The translations under genes were made by a program, and so were the position numbers. Shown here piece by piece: positions 49,721 to 63,100 of a DNA stretch of 64,000 nt (position 1 is the stretch's first letter; every line of letters begins with the position of its first letter). Origin of the DNA: Acridotheres tristis (Eukaryota > Chordata > Aves > Passeriformes > Sturnidae); NCBI GenBank assembly GCA_037013685.1, contig CM072891.1, positions 4,502,501-4,566,500 of the forward strand, in the 5' to 3' direction. Below the pieces are notes generated by a model that was not told the origin of the DNA, did not search any database, and worked only from the letters and a program-made list of their open reading frames with translations.

Positions 49721-50392
49721 GGATTCTATCCCTGCACTAAATCACAGTAGGATAGGGGGTTTTTTTTAATTTTTTATCTATTTTTTTAAAGCTGTAGAGG
49801 TCTCCATCGGTACTGAGACTTGTCCATAATGGACATTTCATGCTACAGGTTGCTGAGCTTCATGTGTTTTATACATGTGTTTTACTCTTCCTGCTCTGAC
49901 AGAATTATACACAGATGTTAGGTTCCAGTTTGTAGAACTGGAATCAGAGGGTGAACCAACAAAGTCCTCTGGAGACAGGATCATATGAAGTGACTAGAAA
50001 GCAATAATGAAACTAAATTATCACTTGACCAAACTTTAACATTTCAATTCTAATTCTAATGCAGATTTAAATTTAATAAAAAAAATCTTTCTAATCTCTT
50101 GGCTATCCTTTTACCTTTTAGGGCTAAATCTGGGAAGTACCCCGTCACAAAGGTTATCCATGCATTGCTTGAATTATTGGGAAAAAAAGCCCAAATAAAA
50201 CATGTTTTTGTTATGATGCAAAAAAATTTCGTTTATAATACATACAATTTAAATCTAAATATAATATTTTAAAACAACTTATTTTTTCAGACTTCTAGAA
50301 CTGATTCAGTTTTTCTTCTAGAATTATGTAAATTCCATGTCTCTACACCAACCTATAAGTAGCAACTCTAAGTCCAAGTAAATATATTTTAC

Positions 50393-51162
50393 CTGTTATC
50401 TTGCAATTGTATTCGTGTCCAGTACAAAGGCTTCATGGGACGGCCAGGTTCAATGGCAGGTTTTCGAGGACCTTGGTTTGAAGATAAAGTGCTATTAAAA
50501 AAGAACCCAGGCCCAGGAGGTGGAGGGGGTGGAGGTAACCCAGATCCAGGCAGTGGAGGAGGAGCAGGAGGTCCCTGCCCTGGAAGCGGCGGTGGTGGCG
50601 GTGGTGGCGGTGCTTGAAAATTCCTACAGCCTTCAGAAAGTGGAGGTGGCAGTGGTGGACCAGATCCAAACTGAGATGTCAGTGAAGTCGGACCCACTGG
50701 CAAAGGTGGTGGTGGAGGAACTACAGCAGGCAGTGAAGCATCAGGAAGGGGAGGAGGAGGTGGTGGTGGAGGAGGAGGCAGCATTTGTTTTGGTTGACAA
50801 GACAAGACACTTTCTGATGACTGTACATTGTAATTGTCCTTACTTTCACTTTGGGCAGATATACTGTGTGTCAAAGAAGAAATATTAAGCTTTTTGGGTA
50901 CTATTTGGTTATTTTTCACAGCTCTGTTTTCCTCTTCACTAGGCTTAATGAAAGTTTCTCTGTCAGTCTGTATACATACATTTCGGTATGCCTTTGGTGG
51001 GTTATCATCTTCAGTAGAAACACCAACATCCTTTGCTTTTTCATTTCTTCTGTTTAATTTATTAGCGAGTTCATTCTTCAGATGTGCAATGGTTTCCTCA
51101 AGCTGAGCAGTTGAGACAGCATGTTCTCCACGAATATGGAATACCCTGAGTTCAAACTGAGA
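50393..51162 (-). CDS. FMN1: FMN1 exon with FH1 domain and FH2 lasso start (770 nt)
   Basis: The acceptor is tttcttgttgctctgcag and the donor is GATAACAG|GTAAAA. The exon starts in phase 0 and ends two bases into a codon. Its first residues are [17 protein letters not shown], followed by a probable coiled-coil stretch ([14 protein letters not shown], about residues 19-32). The FH1 domain runs over about residues 127-219 and has six proline blocks: ten prolines then LP, then [17 protein letters not shown], a run of eight prolines then [11 protein letters not shown] and [11 protein letters not shown]. Blocks of this kind bind profilin-actin and some SH3 or WW domains. The FH2 lasso begins at about residue 243 ([10 protein letters not shown]); in formins its Trp and Ile are needed for dimerisation and actin contact. 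A second AG lies 6 nt inside the exon, so use of a tandem acceptor (loss of Ser-Gln) is possible. The exon is also open in other frames because of the triplet-like FH1 repeats; those frames are shadows. Confidence 0.97.
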
Positions 51163-52152
51163 CTGCAGAGCAACAAGAAAAAAACCCCTTAGTGCAAATA
51201 TTTTTTGAAGTGTTTATTTTGTAGTCTATCACATCTATCTTCACATTTAAACTATGTTTTTACATTAAGTAAAGTGGGAAACACTTGCCTTTCCGAGTTC
51301 TAAATGGTTTTATTGCAAACTATTACATAATTGGAAAATCACTAATCTTTAAAGAAATGTAAGCAGGGTGTGTTTCAGCAAGATGTATTTTGTAAGTAAA
51401 AAAAAACCAGGACATCAATTTGGGCAAAGTCTAAGTTGTACATTATCTTTAAGCAAACTTACCAGTTTTTAATTGAATGCAATAATTAATGGTATATTAT
51501 GGAAAAAAGGTACCTTTTTCAAATGTTATTCTATTTAATGACATGAGTTTATTGCTTATTTCATTTCATAAATATGTCATATATACATATATAGACATAA
51601 CATATCAGGAAGTAAAAAATGGATTAAACACAACAGAGGTTGAAATTCATTCAAGATAAAACATTAAATAAAGTAATATCACAATCTAATATGTGTTATC
51701 ATGAATAAGATTCACAGAGGCACACATAAATTCTTCAACTTTATCTCTACTATTAGATTAAAATTTAATTTCTTCCAGATATATTTTAATCTACAACTCA
51801 GGAAAACAAACATCAGCACCAAAAGAATCAAGAGGATTTCACTGGCTAAGCAAGTAAGGAAAAAACCCCACTTTTCTTACCATATGCCAAAAAGATACAA
51901 AACATTTGGCACAGCAGTATCTCCTTTAAAAAATCCAATACAATCCAGTGACGCTATTCCAGGTTATTAGGTGCCTACAAATTATTTTCATACTATCAGG
52001 CTGCTGGCTGATAGTACCATGATTCTTTGCAAGGTAATGACTCCTGAAATGGAGTTTTTCATGATTCTTTCAGGATCCCTCTACAAAAGGGAAGCCAACC
52101 TTTTAAGAGAAACAGCTAATTACCTGTGATTTTCCTAAATTCCTACAGGCAT

Positions 52153-52200
52153 TTAAGTATAAATTTATACTTAATAAATTAAGTATAAATTAAGTATAAA
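52153..52200. repeat. Palindrome plus tandem copies of an 11-12 bp unit
   Basis: The unit TTAAGTATAAA occurs at 52153-52163, in inverted form at 52164-52174 (together a perfect 22-bp palindrome), and again as direct copies at about 52179 and 52190 with one spacer base. Confidence 0.93.
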
Positions 52201-55200
52201 TTCTTAAAATTCCCATGCAGTGCTTGTCAGAAGTGGCAACATAGCACTCCTTACTTACCATTCCAACTTGAGAATTAGGTCAGAGCTACTCGTTTGCTAG
52301 TACTGGCATTAATTAATATGCATCCAAGTCATACATGTGCAGCTCAGCATGGCAAATATAATGTAATAGTTGTGATTTTATATTGTAAAATGAAGCTTGA
52401 CTAGATATGCAAACGAGATATCATACTTACAGGAGTATGATCAGATTGAATTCTAATCAATTTAGTAAGATAATAATCCAAAGTAAATCTGAAAACACTG
52501 GGTACAAAATGCTCCTTTACACTGGCAAGTGTAAAGGTGGGAAATCAAGTTTAAAGTCTTACAGAGAGAATCCAATAGATTTGAATTGGAAACAACCCAA
52601 TTTCTATTAGTTTTATAGACAACTCAGAACAAATACGTATAACATTTACTTAGCTTTTTTCCTTTTTCCTACTATTATTCCGTTGGCACTCATCTTTATT
52701 ATTAGTTCAATTCAACTATCACAAGATTTTCTGCCATTTGAATTGCTCCAAAGAAATTGCCTTTCTTTTTAAACTTGGCATACTGATCTATAAATGAGGT
52801 AATGAAGTCAATTTGCCTTAAGGAATTTAACTGGGTTTTTTTTTATCATAGTACTTTGCTCCTATTGGACATCAAAAACTCCCTCACAGAACAATTTACT
52901 TTGAATGTTAAAGATTTTCCCAGCAGTAAATCTGAAGCCACCTTAAAAACACGCTGTAAAACAAGCACAGTATCTAACAAAACTATTTATTGCATTTAAA
53001 TGGGCATAAAAGCAACCGTGTTAGTATTATAAGCCTTTCCAAATACAGATCTCCAGTTTTAAATTGCAATATAAAATTGGTAGTTTAAAGTCAAAATTAT
53101 ATTTGAGGTGAAAGAATGAAAAGCAAGAAAAATTATAGAACTTTCTCATTTTCAGAATTATTTTCCATAACTTGAAAAAATCATATAAAGAAGAATTAAA
53201 GCTAAAATTGCTAAGCATTACTAATTACAAAAAACAAGTAACACTTTTATTTAGTAATAAAACAAAATTTTTATTTTAATTACTTTTCATCTCCAAGTAT
53301 GTCTTATTCATCAAAGTAAGATTACCTTATATACCTACGAAAAACTTTCAACAAAGGTGTCAAGAATATGAATATTAATATGTACTATTTTTATATAGAG
53401 TCATAAATAACACATATTCTTAATAAAGGTCTGCTTCCCGGAAAATATTTCTTAAAATTAATTAATTAATTACTTGAGATTAAATGTTCTAAAGTCATAT
53501 GATCAATCAAATGGAGAGCAAACATCATCAAAATGTAAGAGTTTGGTCACAACAATTTTAGGCAGGATGAAATGGAAAAATATTTCAGCAGGAAACAAGA
53601 TATTTGATGGAGGGAAGGTATGGGAAGAAAGCTGGAGAAGCAGAAGATATTAGATGGCAGCTGAAACTAAAGCTGTGAAAGACACCCTATGCAGGAATGA
53701 GTATGATTTATTTCTGAAGAAGGGGAGAGGATTTTCAAACCCTGTCAAAGAAAAATTCTGTAAAAATTGCTGTATAAAATGAAAGTAAGTAAGACACTAC
53801 AAAGAGCAACGTGGGAGATGTTCATCAGCAAGCCTTAGATATAAAGGATACCAGTTTTTTTTCATTTGAAAACTGCATTTGTAACTTTGCTAACTGGTAT
53901 AGAAATTTGGTTGCTTCCCAGCAGCACTTTCTAATTTAAGAAATCTGGACTGTATAGCTACATTCATACCAAATAAACTATTGCAAGGAACATATTTCTA
54001 TTCCCCTGACCATTTCGTTTTCTTGCAGCAATAATCTGCTTTTCCAGAGAGTATCATATTAAGCCCTCAAGCCTTGGTCTGTTGAGGTTCTCTATCCATC
54101 GTATCAGTGGCTCTTGCCAGTCAGTCATTGACATATTACTCCCTCTCCTGTACACACACACAAAATTGATATAGCTGCCTAAATTTCCATGACAGTAGAG
54201 ATACATTTTTTCCAGGTTACTGCTACAAATACCATATTTGAGGCATGAATATTTAATAAAAGCCTTATTATTATTTTCTCTTCATACTGCTAGCTTAAAA
54301 CAAAAAACCCTAATGTGCTGAAATCACATTTCAATCATTAATTTAAAAGTACCTCTTGATTATCTTAAGCCTAATTCATACAGCAGTGTGCTACTGAAAA
54401 AAGTTGCCTTACTTTGCTACAATCTTTCTTGCATAAATTAATAGGCAAATTAATATTGCTTTTATTTATTTATTGCAATGTCAAATAGGCAAACAATACT
54501 ATCCTATTAAGCTGAAGTGTAGTGTTAAAATTCAGAATTCACAATGATTTTATCAGACAAGGAAACAGTCTGAAAATACATGCTCCAATTCAAGAAAGAA
54601 GGCTGCAGTTTTCACAGCCACAGAAGGGATTGATCAGTGGTACGGCAATTCTTAGGGAAAAGGATCTGCGAAGTCTGTTCATCACAGACTGACTGACTCA
54701 ACCCTGTATTAGGATAAAAAGAATCGTCATATGCAAAAAAGTAATCTTTGTGCTTTATTCAATACTAAAAGCTGTGTGATTTTCAGTTTATGAGAAATTC
54801 TGTCCCTGTGCTCATGATCACTGCTATTGAAATTCGGGGCAGCTCATTTGGTCTTAATTTTCTAGGTTCAATCCACAATGCCTTTTGTCTCCACCTCACC
54901 CTTACTGGATAATGCTCCCCTTGTTTCCTTAGTTTCTTTCTGTTTCCATTGCTGAAAAATACGTTCAGTGAACCCTTAAATTTCCTTTGCAAAACGTGAC
55001 TCAACTTGAATTGTCAAATGCCCTTTTCTATTCTGAATTCTAAAATTAGCCTTCCTGGCTAATGTATCTCTTCTTCCTTTCTTCCACAGCTCTCTGCTTC
55101 CACCCAATACCCATTTTGAAGAGGTTCAATAAACAGGCAGTTCTGTCTATTCTTCTTGATAAAATGTCTTTTGCTTCCAAATCTACTCCTGCTTGGAACG

Positions 55201-56767
55201 CAGACTTTTTTGCACCTCTGATTCTGACTAAAGAAGGTTCTTGCTTATTTTGCTTTTTATGCCTCACTAGTGCAGTTGTACTTACAAATAAGTTTCTTTA
55301 GTTTGTTGAGATTTGTCTGATTGTTTGATTTTTCTTGGGTAAAATCAATTCGCCAAGCAAGTGATCCCAGCTGACACTCAGGTCCCTTGAACAGACATTA
55401 AAATTTAAGCTTAGAAGGCCTGTGTTACCCTCTTCCTAAAAAATTACTTTGGTTAATGGGTAAAATAAAAGCCACCTTAAAAAAAAAAAGACTCCTCTTT
55501 ACTAAAATATATATTATAGGTATTATATAAGAGGATTATGCAAATATACAAAAAGACTAATAATGTTTTCCACTGTAATCTGGAAAACAATAGGAGTGTT
55601 TGGATTGGCTTTCCAGTGTCTTCCTGTTTTCTCCCTTTGCACCGATCCCTCTGGTGACCTCCTTTTGGCTCCTGCTATGTGACTTGACACAACACAGAGA
55701 AAAAAGGCAAATTACATTCTCTGACAATGTGAACCTTCAGCCTTGGTGCCATGGGACACAGGAAATTATAAAGCATATGCTCAAGGAAGAAAAATTCCAA
55801 ATATTGAACCAATGTACAATACTGCCATTAACCATTACTGTATCAGATGACAAATTAATCACAAAAGCAAAAGACTAAATCCTCTCATTCATGTAACCAA
55901 CAAGTTGTCTAAATGTCTTTGAAATGGTAATGTGGATTGATATGAACAAATCTCAACACCAATGTGACAGCTTTTCTCTGTGCTCTGGTATGTGAGAGAA
56001 AGATTACACTCTCATTAAATATGGTCAATATAGTCAATTACAGTCAATTAAATGCAATTAAACAAAGTATATTTGTTGTTGTTTCACTGCTTTATATAAC
56101 GTGATTTTATGTAAACAAAAACTTTTTAACCATGACACAGAACTGCTCTGATATGAAAAGCTGTAGAACAATTTGTATGTATGAGCACAAGGAAAGTACA
56201 AATTTCTACACCAATCTACATTCAAAAAACAGTTGCTAACTTATTAGTCAGGACTTACTTGCCCCATAAATGTTTAAAAATCCTGAGAATTTTAACAGCA
56301 AAATTTTAAAAAAAAAGTTCTCTAAAACACTGTTCAGAACAAGCAATATGCAGAACTTTTGCTTTGAAACTAGCAAGTTCATTCTCCACTGTCAATGCAT
56401 AATACTTTTTCACTAGAGTTTACAGTGTAATTCTACTCTAAAAAGTGACTGTGTAAAAATGGCACATATTTAATGAACAAAGCTGTTCGAAGCATATCAG
56501 AGACAGACCTCTTCTTTAACTGAGAAACACACACTTTTACAAGTTTTTACTCTAATTAGAGTGGAAAAATAACATATTAGGGAGAAAGTGAGCTCGATTT
56601 TATTCCCTTCTCTGACTTTTATACAGTGATTGTTACGTCTAATTAGTTACTTATGCCAAGCCATGAAAATAAAAAAAAGTGGGAACACAGAAGACACAAA
56701 GTATCCTGGGATATAGTTAGTAGATGTGGATATGTTCCAGCAAGGAGGATACTAAGAAAGGAAAATT

Positions 56768-56790
56768 AAAAAAAAAAAAAAAAAAAAAAA
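56768..56790. repeat. (A)23 homopolymer
   Basis: Twenty-three consecutive A on the plus strand, the longest homopolymer in the window. No retrotransposon body is recognised next to it. Confidence 0.97.
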
Positions 56791-57479
56791 GATAAGAATT
56801 CCTGAGTTGCCAATGAAAAGCTTTTTTTATATACTGTACAGTTGTTTTTTCTTAATAGTATTTTGGCCATCAAAGTAATGTGCACAGAAAAGAGAAGAAA
56901 AACAAATTTTTCAGAGAGAGCCTCTAACTTGGTTTTATTCATTCTAAGTAATTTACTCTTCAGTTTTTGGAAGAGTTCACACTTTTTTATTCTTCTATTG
57001 TGTTGACAAAAGAAAAGAAGCTCTTTTTTGTTGAATCTCTGTCCTTGAAAAAACATACATTTGTTTTAAATTTTAACAACAATCAGAGATTTAGCAAAGG
57101 ATTTCTCCACAGGGAAAAAAAGTTAAACTCATGCCAGTTTACATAAAAATCAAAATTCCTCTCTAACAAATACCTCAACAAACATAAGTTACATATGGTA
57201 TATCATCACTGTCAAGGACACAGTAAGAATTGTTCCTACACCTCACAATAAAAAAATAATGACTGAATATCCTCAAACAATTCCAGATCTCTAAATATTC
57301 ATGTAGCCAATGCATACAGAGTCCAAAATAATAAACACATATCTTTATAGAGGAAATGTAGCAAAAGTAGTTGAGACAAAAGACAAACAAACAAAACCCC
57401 TGTCTATTTCCTATTGATTGTCCTTATAGATCCACTAGACTCAATATGTACAAAGAAACTGTTCAAAGGCTGACAGCAG

Positions 57480-57612
57480 AATACAGTGGGAATAGGAACT
57501 GAATCAGGCACATGGAGTGATCCTTGAGTGTCCTAGGCAGGGGCCAGGAGTTGGACCCCATGGGTCCCTACAACTCAGCATATTCTGTGCCTCTGGGATT
57601 CTGATTCTTTCT
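57480..57612 (+). mobile_element. CR1 LINE 3' end
   Basis: It reads 'ggcaggggccaggagttgga' then 'ccccatgggtccctacaact', and ends in a degenerate copy of the terminal octamer repeat ('ctctgggattctgattcttt'). These are the last ~70 bp of a CR1 element in plus orientation. The part to the left is too diverged to bound. Confidence 0.8.
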
Positions 57613-58872
57613 CACTAGTGACCTCCTAAGTATAAGGTAACATACACACTTCCATTTTTATCACTATCAGAAGAGCATGAACAGCCATGCAAAGCAAATC
57701 TATGAGACAAGGACACTTTCTGACCAGGACCATGTATTTTAAGAGACTATTCTGTACAAGATACAAATTGCCACTTGCATTATGGGCTGCAGAATGTCCT
57801 ATATTCCTTTAAGCTCCAGCATCTTCTCTTGCTGCTCTTTGTAGACCTTTCATTATCTCTTAATGTTCTGTGGTCTTTTCCATGCTCTTCACAGAGTGAT
57901 CTCCAGGTTGCCTTAAAGTTTGTGTTCCTCATCCTTATTACCTTGTGTCTGCTTTACAAATGTTTCTGTCAACTAACATTAATCTAGGCATTGTTTCCTG
58001 CACATATACACATCCATCCTTCAGTCCTTTCATGGTTAAGAACTACGAGCCAACCATTTAAGATTAAACAAATTAAATCACTTGGAGAACTTTGTTATAT
58101 AAGACATAGCTCACAACAGCTCATCTCTAGTTCTTTTTCTACAACTGTCCTACATACATGTCATTTTACTCAGATCAATCCACTTAAAAAGGGGTCAATA
58201 ATTTCTCCATAATTTCTAATGAAATAATCAGATAGAACCTTTAATGTGCCCTTGAAATTTCTTGGCAATCTTTCAAGATCCTGCAAACATTATGAATCCA
58301 AATATATGGAAAAATATCTTTAATGATGCCCACTGTTTTCCATAGCACATTTCACATTTATGGATCCTATTATGTCCACTTCATCACCCAGTAAGTTAGA
58401 TACTCTACCATGGAATCTCTGTGCCTACAGAGAAATCTTACTGGAATCTTAAATCTTCTTGTATCTGATTTATATCAAACAGAAAATTGTTAATGCCTTG
58501 GATTTACTTACTCCTAATCACAGGCACATTTGCTAAACCATGTTATTCCTTGAGACAAATGATAAAAAACTCTAAAAGACTAGATTAAATAATATTTAAT
58601 ACAGCCAACTGTTAACAACATAGGCTTAAAGGGGTAAATTTCAGGTTATTAATAAATAAATAAATATTAAGAATAGATAATTTAACATTTTGTGTAAGTT
58701 TTAAATGTTCAGTAGGTAACCCATAAAATTCCCATTAATACTAAAGTTTCTCATTTGAATGAATGTTTTTAAAAATAATAAACCCATGAAAACATTCAAC
58801 TGACAAAAACTACTTTAAGCTTGCATGTATCTCAGGCAGCAGTGAATTCCCAAAGAATGGAATCCCACATCC

Positions 58873-58898
58873 ACTTTTTGCCAAATTTGCCAAAAAGT
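58873..58898. repeat. Short inverted repeat (8-bp arms)
   Basis: ACTTTTTG and CAAAAAGT flank a 10-base loop. This could occur by chance. Confidence 0.7.
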
Positions 58899-59618
58899 AG
58901 CAGCTACCCGTCATGCCACGCAAAAGTGAACAATCCTTGTAGAAAGTGACTATGTGTTGATTCTTCCCAAATGTAATCCTACATAATATGTAAAAAATGG
59001 GTATCCAGATAAATTGACACCAACCTATAAATTTTTAGGAAAATGTAATTTTGTGGACAATTTAATTGGCAAAATCTTTAAATATTGTTAAACTCTGCTA
59101 AACATTTCAGTTCTGCAGAATGGAATAAGGAGACTCAGCATGCAACACACCAATAAATGTAAATGATATATTGGGTGCAATTTCTCTGAGGTGAAGCTAA
59201 TCCAAGTATGAAACCAAATATAATCTAAAAACCTAATTTCAAACTTTTGTTGAACTAGGATCATGAACAGTTAACATGCCAAATGCAAACATTCCTCTTC
59301 TATCACAAACTTTGTAGTTACCATCTTACTCTGCTTCTCACTTGCAGCTGCTACCACAGTCTTAGGACAGTCTCCATTACTATGTGTGAATAGATGCAAA
59401 AATACTAATAACCTATTCTCTGTGGTGGTGTTCAGAAGATTATATGCAGCAAGGAAAAAAATCCTGAATATTGCTAATAAAATACTTTAAAATACAATAC
59501 GTAGAAATACAGACTGATAATTAAAATTCTACATAAATTATTTGTTTTGATGATAATTTACTTGAGATAAGCTACAGTATTTCTCAATTGCCAGGGAAAT
59601 TACATGATGATGTGGTAT

Positions 59619-59641
59619 ATTTTACATTCGGCATGTAAAAT
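59619..59641. repeat. Perfect 9-bp stem with 5-base loop
   Basis: ATTTTACAT and ATGTAAAAT are separated by TCGGC. This is a perfect hairpin in an otherwise plain intron. Confidence 0.9.
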
Positions 59642-60132
59642 GTGAAAACAATGCAAAGAAATGGCTGAAAACAAGCGGAAGATGAAGTTTCAGTGACAAA
59701 AACTACAGAGGCAGTATGGATCCAATAAGAAAACTGAATTTAGTAGAGAGCAAGTTGTCTCTGATCTTGGGAGAATGTTTTTGGACACCTAACAGCTTTT
59801 TTATTACTGTGGCTGATTAAAATGAAAAGCCCTACTACTAAAATGTTCTTTTTGATGAGGTTTTTTGCCATGAACTATAGACCTTGCAGTCCAGTGGGAT
59901 ACAAATCCTTTGATCCTGTGCAGTCACATAAATTCAAAGTCGTAAACCAACATTGAATTTGATTTTATTAGTGTGGCTGATGTTGCCAGAATTGTAATGC
60001 AACCTTGTTTTTCTTCTCTTTTCTTCCTTTTCTTTTGGGGAGGGGATGGAAAGGAGAGTTTACTGTCAACATTGCTTCACCATATAAAGAACTAATTTCT
60101 TTGGCAACCAGGCTACAAGATTAGCCATTATA

Positions 60133-60144
60133 ACAAAGCTTTGT
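60133..60144. promoter_or_regulatory. Palindromic SOX/TCF-like site
   Basis: ACAAAGCTTTGT is a perfect 12-bp palindrome made of two facing ACAAAG/CTTTGT cores, the core recognised by SOX and TCF/LEF HMG-box factors. A single site can arise by chance. Confidence 0.2.
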
Positions 60145-63100
60145 AACTATATAGGAAAGCAATGATAAATGTTACTAAGTTGCAACGAATTATTTGAATT
60201 AAGTAAAAGCTGAAGCAAAAAGCATTATTACTAAAGCACATGGAAAACAGTAACCAAAGATAAAGTTACATATCTATAGAAGCACCATGAGCAGCAATGA
60301 ATACTTCTCAATGGGAATTACTAAGTCAAATAGTGCCATAAGAATAAAAAAAGAGAACTCTACACTTTTAGAAACTATCCATTTTCATTCTTCATAATGA
60401 ACATAACTTTTGAGTAAAAGTTCAGAGAATTTTTAGAGATTAGCCTCTCCACCAAAATAGTGTTCTCATGTGCAATCAAAACAAAAAGAGATCCTACACA
60501 GATAAGCAGAAGTATAACATCAATTATGGATATGACTGTATTTGTGTAAGACACACTTACTTTAAACTAACATACACTACACGCTAATTATGCATCACCA
60601 CACTACTCTAGACATTTCCCTTTATAGAATTTGAAGAAAATATTGCAGATTAAAATGTCTCAGAAAAAACAGCCTTGATCAATTACTCAAAAGGGAGCAA
60701 TCAGAACAATCTTAATTTTATCCCTTCCCATCAATGCTTCCCTGTAGTGCAGCTATGCAGAAACTTTCTCTTCGACAGAACTAGTATCTCATTCAGGGAA
60801 CATGATCCAGACAAAAGTTAAAAATTGAATAATGAAAGGCAGCAAGCTTTTAAGACTTCTGCACTGTGTGTGCTGAAGTTGAAAGGTATGTAAGAACAAA
60901 GTGTGGACCCTCAGAAAGAGACACAACACCAGTATAGTACAGGCATGGTAAAGCTGACTTGGAAAAACAGATTCTACACTTGCTCTAACTGCAAAATTCC
61001 TGCAAGGTGAGTCACCAGTCATTTTAGTCAGTTTTCCTCAAGCAGTCACCAATGACACACCTTCTTTTACAAAAAACTATCTTGAGATTCTGGGATTCAA
61101 TGTATAGCTGCAAAGTAAGTTAAAATTTAACTGTGGTTGAACATTTATGCAAATGTAAGCATCCCAATAAATCTGTTAAACCTTAGGTCTATGAATAATA
61201 AGATTACATGCCTATCCTAACACATGTTGTAAAGTCCAGTTTATAGTTAAATATCCTAAACCTAAAACTTATGACAGTAGAAAAAACTGTAATGAAACTA
61301 TTTATATTGTAAGATCAAATCCTGACTAATAAAGCAAGGGAGGGCATTGCTCACTGACCAACAAAAATAAAATCAAATACTGAATGGACTGTATTCACTC
61401 TAGGACACATATTCTGGAGAATATTGCCTACATATAAGTAAAACTTGTATTGTGATGCCCAGACCTAAGTCTTTGCAATCTCCTACCATTTCCTGTCCTC
61501 ATTTCCAGGCTATCTCTTCTGCCTTTCATCTTGCCAGTGCAGTGTCTCAAGACTGCATGCTGTAAGGACTACCAGTCCTAGTATTTCTACTCACTATTTT
61601 TTACCTGAAATTGTACCTTTCACATCTCCACACACATGTCCAACTCTTGATGTTTTGACCCAGTGTTATTTTATAACAACTTTGGTGGCTTTGTGGAAAT
61701 GGCAATTTAAAGTTTGTTCAACACCAGAATGTGTAATAAATGATCACTAGATTTGCCAAGTCAAAAGCTGCTAAAAACAGGTCATCAATGAATATGAGAA
61801 AAAAAATTTATTTAAAAAATTTTAACTTCCAGTTTAAGGCAGATTTTACATTTATCAGCAAAATGTTCATCCTTGACAAATTTGTCCCTATTCCTATTAA
61901 AATCAGGAATATTAGAGCCAGAATTTTTCAACAATAGAATATTACGTATTTAATGCAGAAAAAATGCCTTACAACTACTAGATTTAAACGAATGTCTGGG
62001 GTAGTAAATTTCAAAGTGCAGATAATTTTGGCAAGAAAGCATGGCGTATATGTTTTCAAAATCAAAATGGTAACTTTGATACTACTTAATTTTTAATGGC
62101 TATTATAATTCCATGACAACACTTCAATTAATTTCTCTTGTATGCAATTGTTTATTGTCTTACAAAGATCTTCAATATCTGTGAAAATAAAATACCCTCT
62201 TGTTCAAAGTGTTTGCTCTGCTTTAGTCTTCTGAGTGCATAACATATTTATTCAAGGCAAGGTGATGGGATAAATTAACTTTCATAAACTATGAAAATGC
62301 AGCAGGCTATAATGAATTTGAAGAGTTTCGTTTTAGCCCTAATTAAGCAGAATGTTTTGTAATGTGTCTAAATTTGAGTAGGACTCAATCTTGCTGCAAA
62401 TTGTCCTTCTCTATGCACATTTTAACACTGTACTACCATGTCCATGTGCTGAAATAGAGTTAAAGAGATTTTCACTGTTTTCAATATAGGGAATATGGTC
62501 TGTGGTAACTTCTTAAATAAACAGGAGAATCCTTGGATCAACATGTGGAATTAACAGCATTCTGCAGCTGACACGAAGATTAAACAATCCAAGTCTCATA
62601 GCGAAATTGCATTGAAAGTAACAGAATGGCAATATGGCAAGTGGCCATGCTGGAAAAAAAACACAACACAATGAAAAAATAATCTTCTGGGATACACAAG
62701 CTATCCCATATGAAAATATTAACAATGTAAACATACTGCTAAAGGAAAATAAGGTTGAAAAGCATACATTGCATCAAAAATATGACACATAGGAAGTCAG
62801 TGGAGAAGAAGGGGGAAATTTTTTTTAAGTATCAGAGAACAGCAGGGATGCTCAAAATATCATTTGGATATAGAAATTCTAATGTGCAAATTTATAAATA
62901 TGAACTAAGCACTGAACTGGGGAATATCTTCACACAACGTGAAGAATCATTCCAAACTTCCTTTCTGAATGAAGATGAAATTGTCAAGTGGTTCCAAAGA
63001 GATTAAGTGCTGCTTGCTGTAGAAAGTTACTATTTTATTGCTCCTGTCCTTTGTTCCCTATTCTACTATTTTACCTTCTCTAGCAGTGGCTATGCAAATT

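Larger units (their letters stand above)
46809..50392 (-). other. FMN1: FMN1 intron (3.6 kb)
   Basis: It contains a very AT-rich segment at about 48590-48790 and a CR1 3' fragment at about 49340-49720. Homopolymer T/A runs occur near 47680 and 47790. No other element is recognised. Confidence 0.87.

Noticed and set aside
50520..50888. 122-codon Val/Glu-rich open frame on the plus strand
   Set aside because: It is the antisense shadow of the FH1 proline repeats.
52256..52300. Strong minus-strand donor (GAATG|GTAAGTAAG) considered as the end of the exon before FH1
   Set aside because: In the phase required by the FH1 exon, a stop lies seven codons upstream of the donor with no acceptor in between.
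55284..55335. Tiny 31-nt candidate exon with a good donor (ATTT|GTAAGTAC)
   Set aside because: It ends in phase 1, which does not fit the phase-0 start of the FH1 exon, and its acceptor has no pyrimidine tract.
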